Positions 34,864 through 37,096 of a DNA stretch of 37,096 bases are shown here, one piece after another. Each line of letters begins with the position of its first letter. Position 1 is the stretch's first letter. The translations under genes and the position numbers were made by a program. The notes beneath the pieces are model-generated. The model was not told the DNA's origin. It did no database searches and saw only the letters and a list, made by a program, of their open reading frames with translations. This stretch comes from an uncultured Helicobacter sp. (GTDB lineage: Bacteria > Campylobacterota > Campylobacteria > Campylobacterales > Helicobacteraceae): positions 1 through 37,096 of the forward strand of contig NZ_CAJTLL010000018.1 in the NCBI RefSeq assembly GCF_910577135.1. Reading direction: 5' to 3'.

Positions 34864-36467
34864 ATGTATTTTGCAATTATTGAAAATAAAGTAGATAATA
34901 TTATCAAAGATATTCCTCACGCGATTTTAAACAAGTTCATAAATAACAAAGAGGGTGAGCAAAAAAAAGAAGTTATGCTTTTTTGATGTATGCTATTAGT
35001 CAAATATGTGATTTAGATATTTTGCAAACACCTTTTTGTATCACTGATGATTATAATGATGCACAAATTGATGCAGTTTATATCAATGAAGAAAGTGATG
35101 TGCTAGAAATTCATTTTTTTCAATCCAAGTATTTTGCCAAAGATGATAAGATAATAGGTGAAAATGACATAAGGCTTACACTTGATTCTGTCCAAAAAAT
35201 TCTTAATGGAAAAAATCCAACCAAACAAGCATCACAAAAATTAAAGGCAAAAATCTTTGAAATTAAAGAGGCAATTAATGATAGGGGTTATCCAGATATT
35301 TATATTCATTTTGTCTCAAATGGCAAAGTAATAGATTTACCCAATATCACTGAAAACTATAAAGATTTTGAGATGAATATTTATGGTGCAGATGAATTAA
35401 TAAAATTTTCTCTTATGCCTTCGAGAAGAAAAGATATAGAATGTGAAATACATACCATAGGAGATATTACACAAAATCTTATTAGTGGGATTAGTGGTTA
35501 TGTGGCAACAGTGAGCGCAAAAGAGTTTATCAAAATGTATAAAGAGGCAGGAGAAAAAAATATTTTAGAAAAGAATATTCGTTATTATAAGGGATTAAAT
35601 GCTATTAATAAAAAAATCAAAGAAATTGCAGAATCTCCTATTGAAAGTCAATTTTTTTGGTTTGTAAATAATGGTATCTCTTTGGTTTGTGATAGTTTTG
35701 CTCCACCCAGAGGAGATACAAATGGAAATAAAATCTTAAAGTTAAAAAATCCTATGATAATTAATGGAGGACAAACTACCGTTACTCTATCTAATGCGAA
35801 TATATACGATAATACAAGGATTTTATTGAAGATTTATAATTTAAGTGATGATGAAATTATTGCAAAAATCACAGAAGGGACAAATAGTCAAAATCCTATC
35901 AATTTTAGAGACTTAAAATCTAATAATCCTATCCAAAAAATTATTCAAGATTATTTTAAGGATAATGGAATACTTTTAGAAATTAAGGGTGGTGAATTTG
36001 AAAAAAACAAAAGGTAATCAAAAAATGGAGATTGTCAAAAATGATTTTCTTATTCAGTCATATGTAGCAATCTATAAAGATAATCCCGCAGAAGCTCGTT
36101 CTAAAATGTTGGCTCTTAGGCGTTATTTTGATGAGATTTTTAATGCAAAAAATAAGAATATTGCACCTGATTTTTTAGGAGTTATGAGATAATGAAATAT
36201 GTTAGCAATCAAAATACAGGAGAATCTTTTTATGCCCACGCTGCTTTTTGCATTTGCTATACAATGGGAAAAATAGATGATAACATTCTAGATTCTAAAA
36301 AAGAATTAGATGATGATATACTTAATAAATGTTTTGACAAAACTCTTGTCATAATCAAAGATATCATCGATTCAAAACAAAAAGAGTTAGGAGAAGATTA
36401 TTCACATAACTATCTTTTTAAAAGTAAAGAAATTAAAAGATTAATAGATATACAGCTAAACAAATAA
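34864..36467 (+). pseudogene. AIPR-family abortive-infection protein, split into four reading frames
   Basis: AIPR proteins are phage-defence proteins of about 550-600 residues. The central frame (34983-36017, 344 residues) has the family core: DDYNDAQIDAVYI, ENDIRLTLDSVQKIL, NIRYYKGLNAINKKI, FFWFVNNGISLV and MIINGGQTTVTLSNA. An ATG at 34864 with AAGGGG upstream gives the N-terminal 40 residues, then a stop. One more A in the A8 run at 34961-34968 would join it to the core. After 36000, one A fewer in an A7 run joins the core to a 67-codon frame (to 36192). That frame ends in TAATG, overlapping a 91-codon frame (36192-36467). The summed length, about 535, is near full size. As read it is not functional. 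Low GC sets it apart from the housekeeping genes. Confidence 0.68.
34961..34968 (+). repeat. A8 run at the first break of the AIPR gene
   Basis: Eight A within GAGC-A8-GAAG. Nine would read through from the ATG at 34864 into the long AIPR frame. This is either a slippage site or a base-calling error. Confidence 0.55.
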
Positions 36468-36599
36468 GTTGTTAATTTTTAAGTTTATTTCTTAGTAAAT
36501 ACTTGTTTGAAATGCACTTTAAAGGGAATATTGGCTACTATCCCAAAACTTATGACATTTTATAAATCCTTTTTGAAAAATAAAGAGATTGTTTAGAAT

Positions 36600-36947
36600 C
36601 TAGTGCGGCACAATAGAGTTCTTACGCGCGGTTTTTTGTAGAGAGAAAAGGAGTAAAAACATTAAAATGCTGTAAATTGTAATAATAATATTTTCTGTAT
36701 AAGTAAAATGATATTTGTTACTAAATATACTTGCTATACCAAAAATATATTTTGGGTTTATTGTGATGATAAGGAAAGTTCCTATATAGCCTATTAATAG
36801 CCTTATTGGCTTTAAACATATTCCAATATAGGCGATAAATGAAATTAAATAAATTAATTTTGATTCCACCATAGTATTGATAAAGTCATTTGTTAAGTTT
36901 ATAGGCATATTGTTTGAGTGATTATTGAAAAAATCTCTAAATGACAA
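36600..36947 (-). CDS. hypothetical membrane protein, downstream part
   Basis: A frame of 115 codons. The encoded protein has two to three hydrophobic segments (LIYLISFIAYIGICL, LIGYIGTFLIITI, IIITIYSILMFLLLF) and a basic end. The apparent start is a TTG without a good ribosome site. It overlaps another hydrophobic frame (36899-37090) that continues off the window, so the two probably are parts of one broken gene. The family is not recognised. Confidence 0.4.
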   Translation of the reverse strand: MSFRDFFNNHSNNMPINLTNDFINTMVESKLIYLISFIAYIGICLKPIRLLIGYIGTFLIITINPKYIFGIASIFSNKYHFTYTENIIITIYSILMFLLLFSLQKTARKNSIVPH

Positions 36948-37096
36948 TTGTATTTACCTAAAAACAAAGTAAGAGAAAAATACCCAATTAAAATTATAAC
37001 CCAATGTATAATTCTCATCAAATCAGTATGATGGTCGGAAGTGTGGCGATAGAATCTTAATATCCATTTATCTATCCAATCCCTACTCAATATGCT
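36899..37096 (-). pseudogene. upstream part of the same membrane protein (cut by window end)
   Basis: A frame open from the right edge to the stop at 36899, about 65 codons. It includes DWIDKWILRFYRHTSDHHTD, then a hydrophobic segment (IIHWVIILIGYFSLTLFLGKYN). After KYN the other frame continues with LSFRDFFNNHSNN (near 36945), which suggests a frameshift. The first start candidate is TTG at 37090; the real start is probably outside the window. The family is unknown. Confidence 0.35.

Overview
The window comes from an epsilonproteobacterium, almost certainly an enterohepatic Helicobacter. Several gene blocks keep the H. pylori order as I remember it (hrcA-grpE-dnaK, cheV-cheA-cheW, purA-fliJ-motE, lpxB-coiled-coil-hypA). 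The window also has argC and hisZ, which H. pylori lacks. CheA carries a C-terminal receiver domain, as in other Helicobacter. Long G/C homopolymers and many frameshifted genes are also typical of the genus. No species call is made.

Layout. 0.46-3.87 kb: heat-shock operon hrcA-grpE-dnaK on the minus strand, behind an extended -10 promoter and a CIRCE-like operator. 4.4-12.1 kb: a plus-strand run of a class II aldolase-fold protein without metal ligands, a PepD-like dipeptidase, argC, a metallophosphoesterase, and the chemotaxis genes cheV, cheA and cheW. 12.2-13.8 kb: a frameshifted lipoprotein and a divergent HxlR regulator/nitroreductase pair around a palindrome. 13.9-18.4 kb: mnmA (minus), then hisZ, purA, fliJ-like and motE-like genes (plus). 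18.4-22.3 kb: an nfeD-like remnant, a type II restriction-modification pair and ilvD, all minus.

22.3-30.0 kb is the unusual part. It holds five G/C tracts of 10 or 12 bases. In minus-strand order it has a scrambled polytopic membrane protein, a SAM methyltransferase (tract in frame), a membrane protein (tract out of frame), a GtrA-type flippase and a sodium-dependent NSS transporter (tract in frame). Divergent from these is an outer-membrane beta-barrel protein whose upstream region carries a G12 tract. Next to it is a decayed second NSS transporter with its own G12 tract. A fragment of a DUF285/BspA-like surface protein lies between. I read this as a contingency locus for surface glycan, outer membrane and uptake, where tract slippage switches genes and recombination has left debris.

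30.0-34.4 kb returns to housekeeping genes: lpxB, a coiled-coil protein and hypA (minus), then ispG and proA (plus). 34.4-37.1 kb is decayed accessory DNA: a three-frame remnant, an AIPR-family (abortive infection) gene split over four ORFs with breaks at short A-runs, and a broken membrane protein running off the window. No tRNA, rRNA, CRISPR array or transposase was found.
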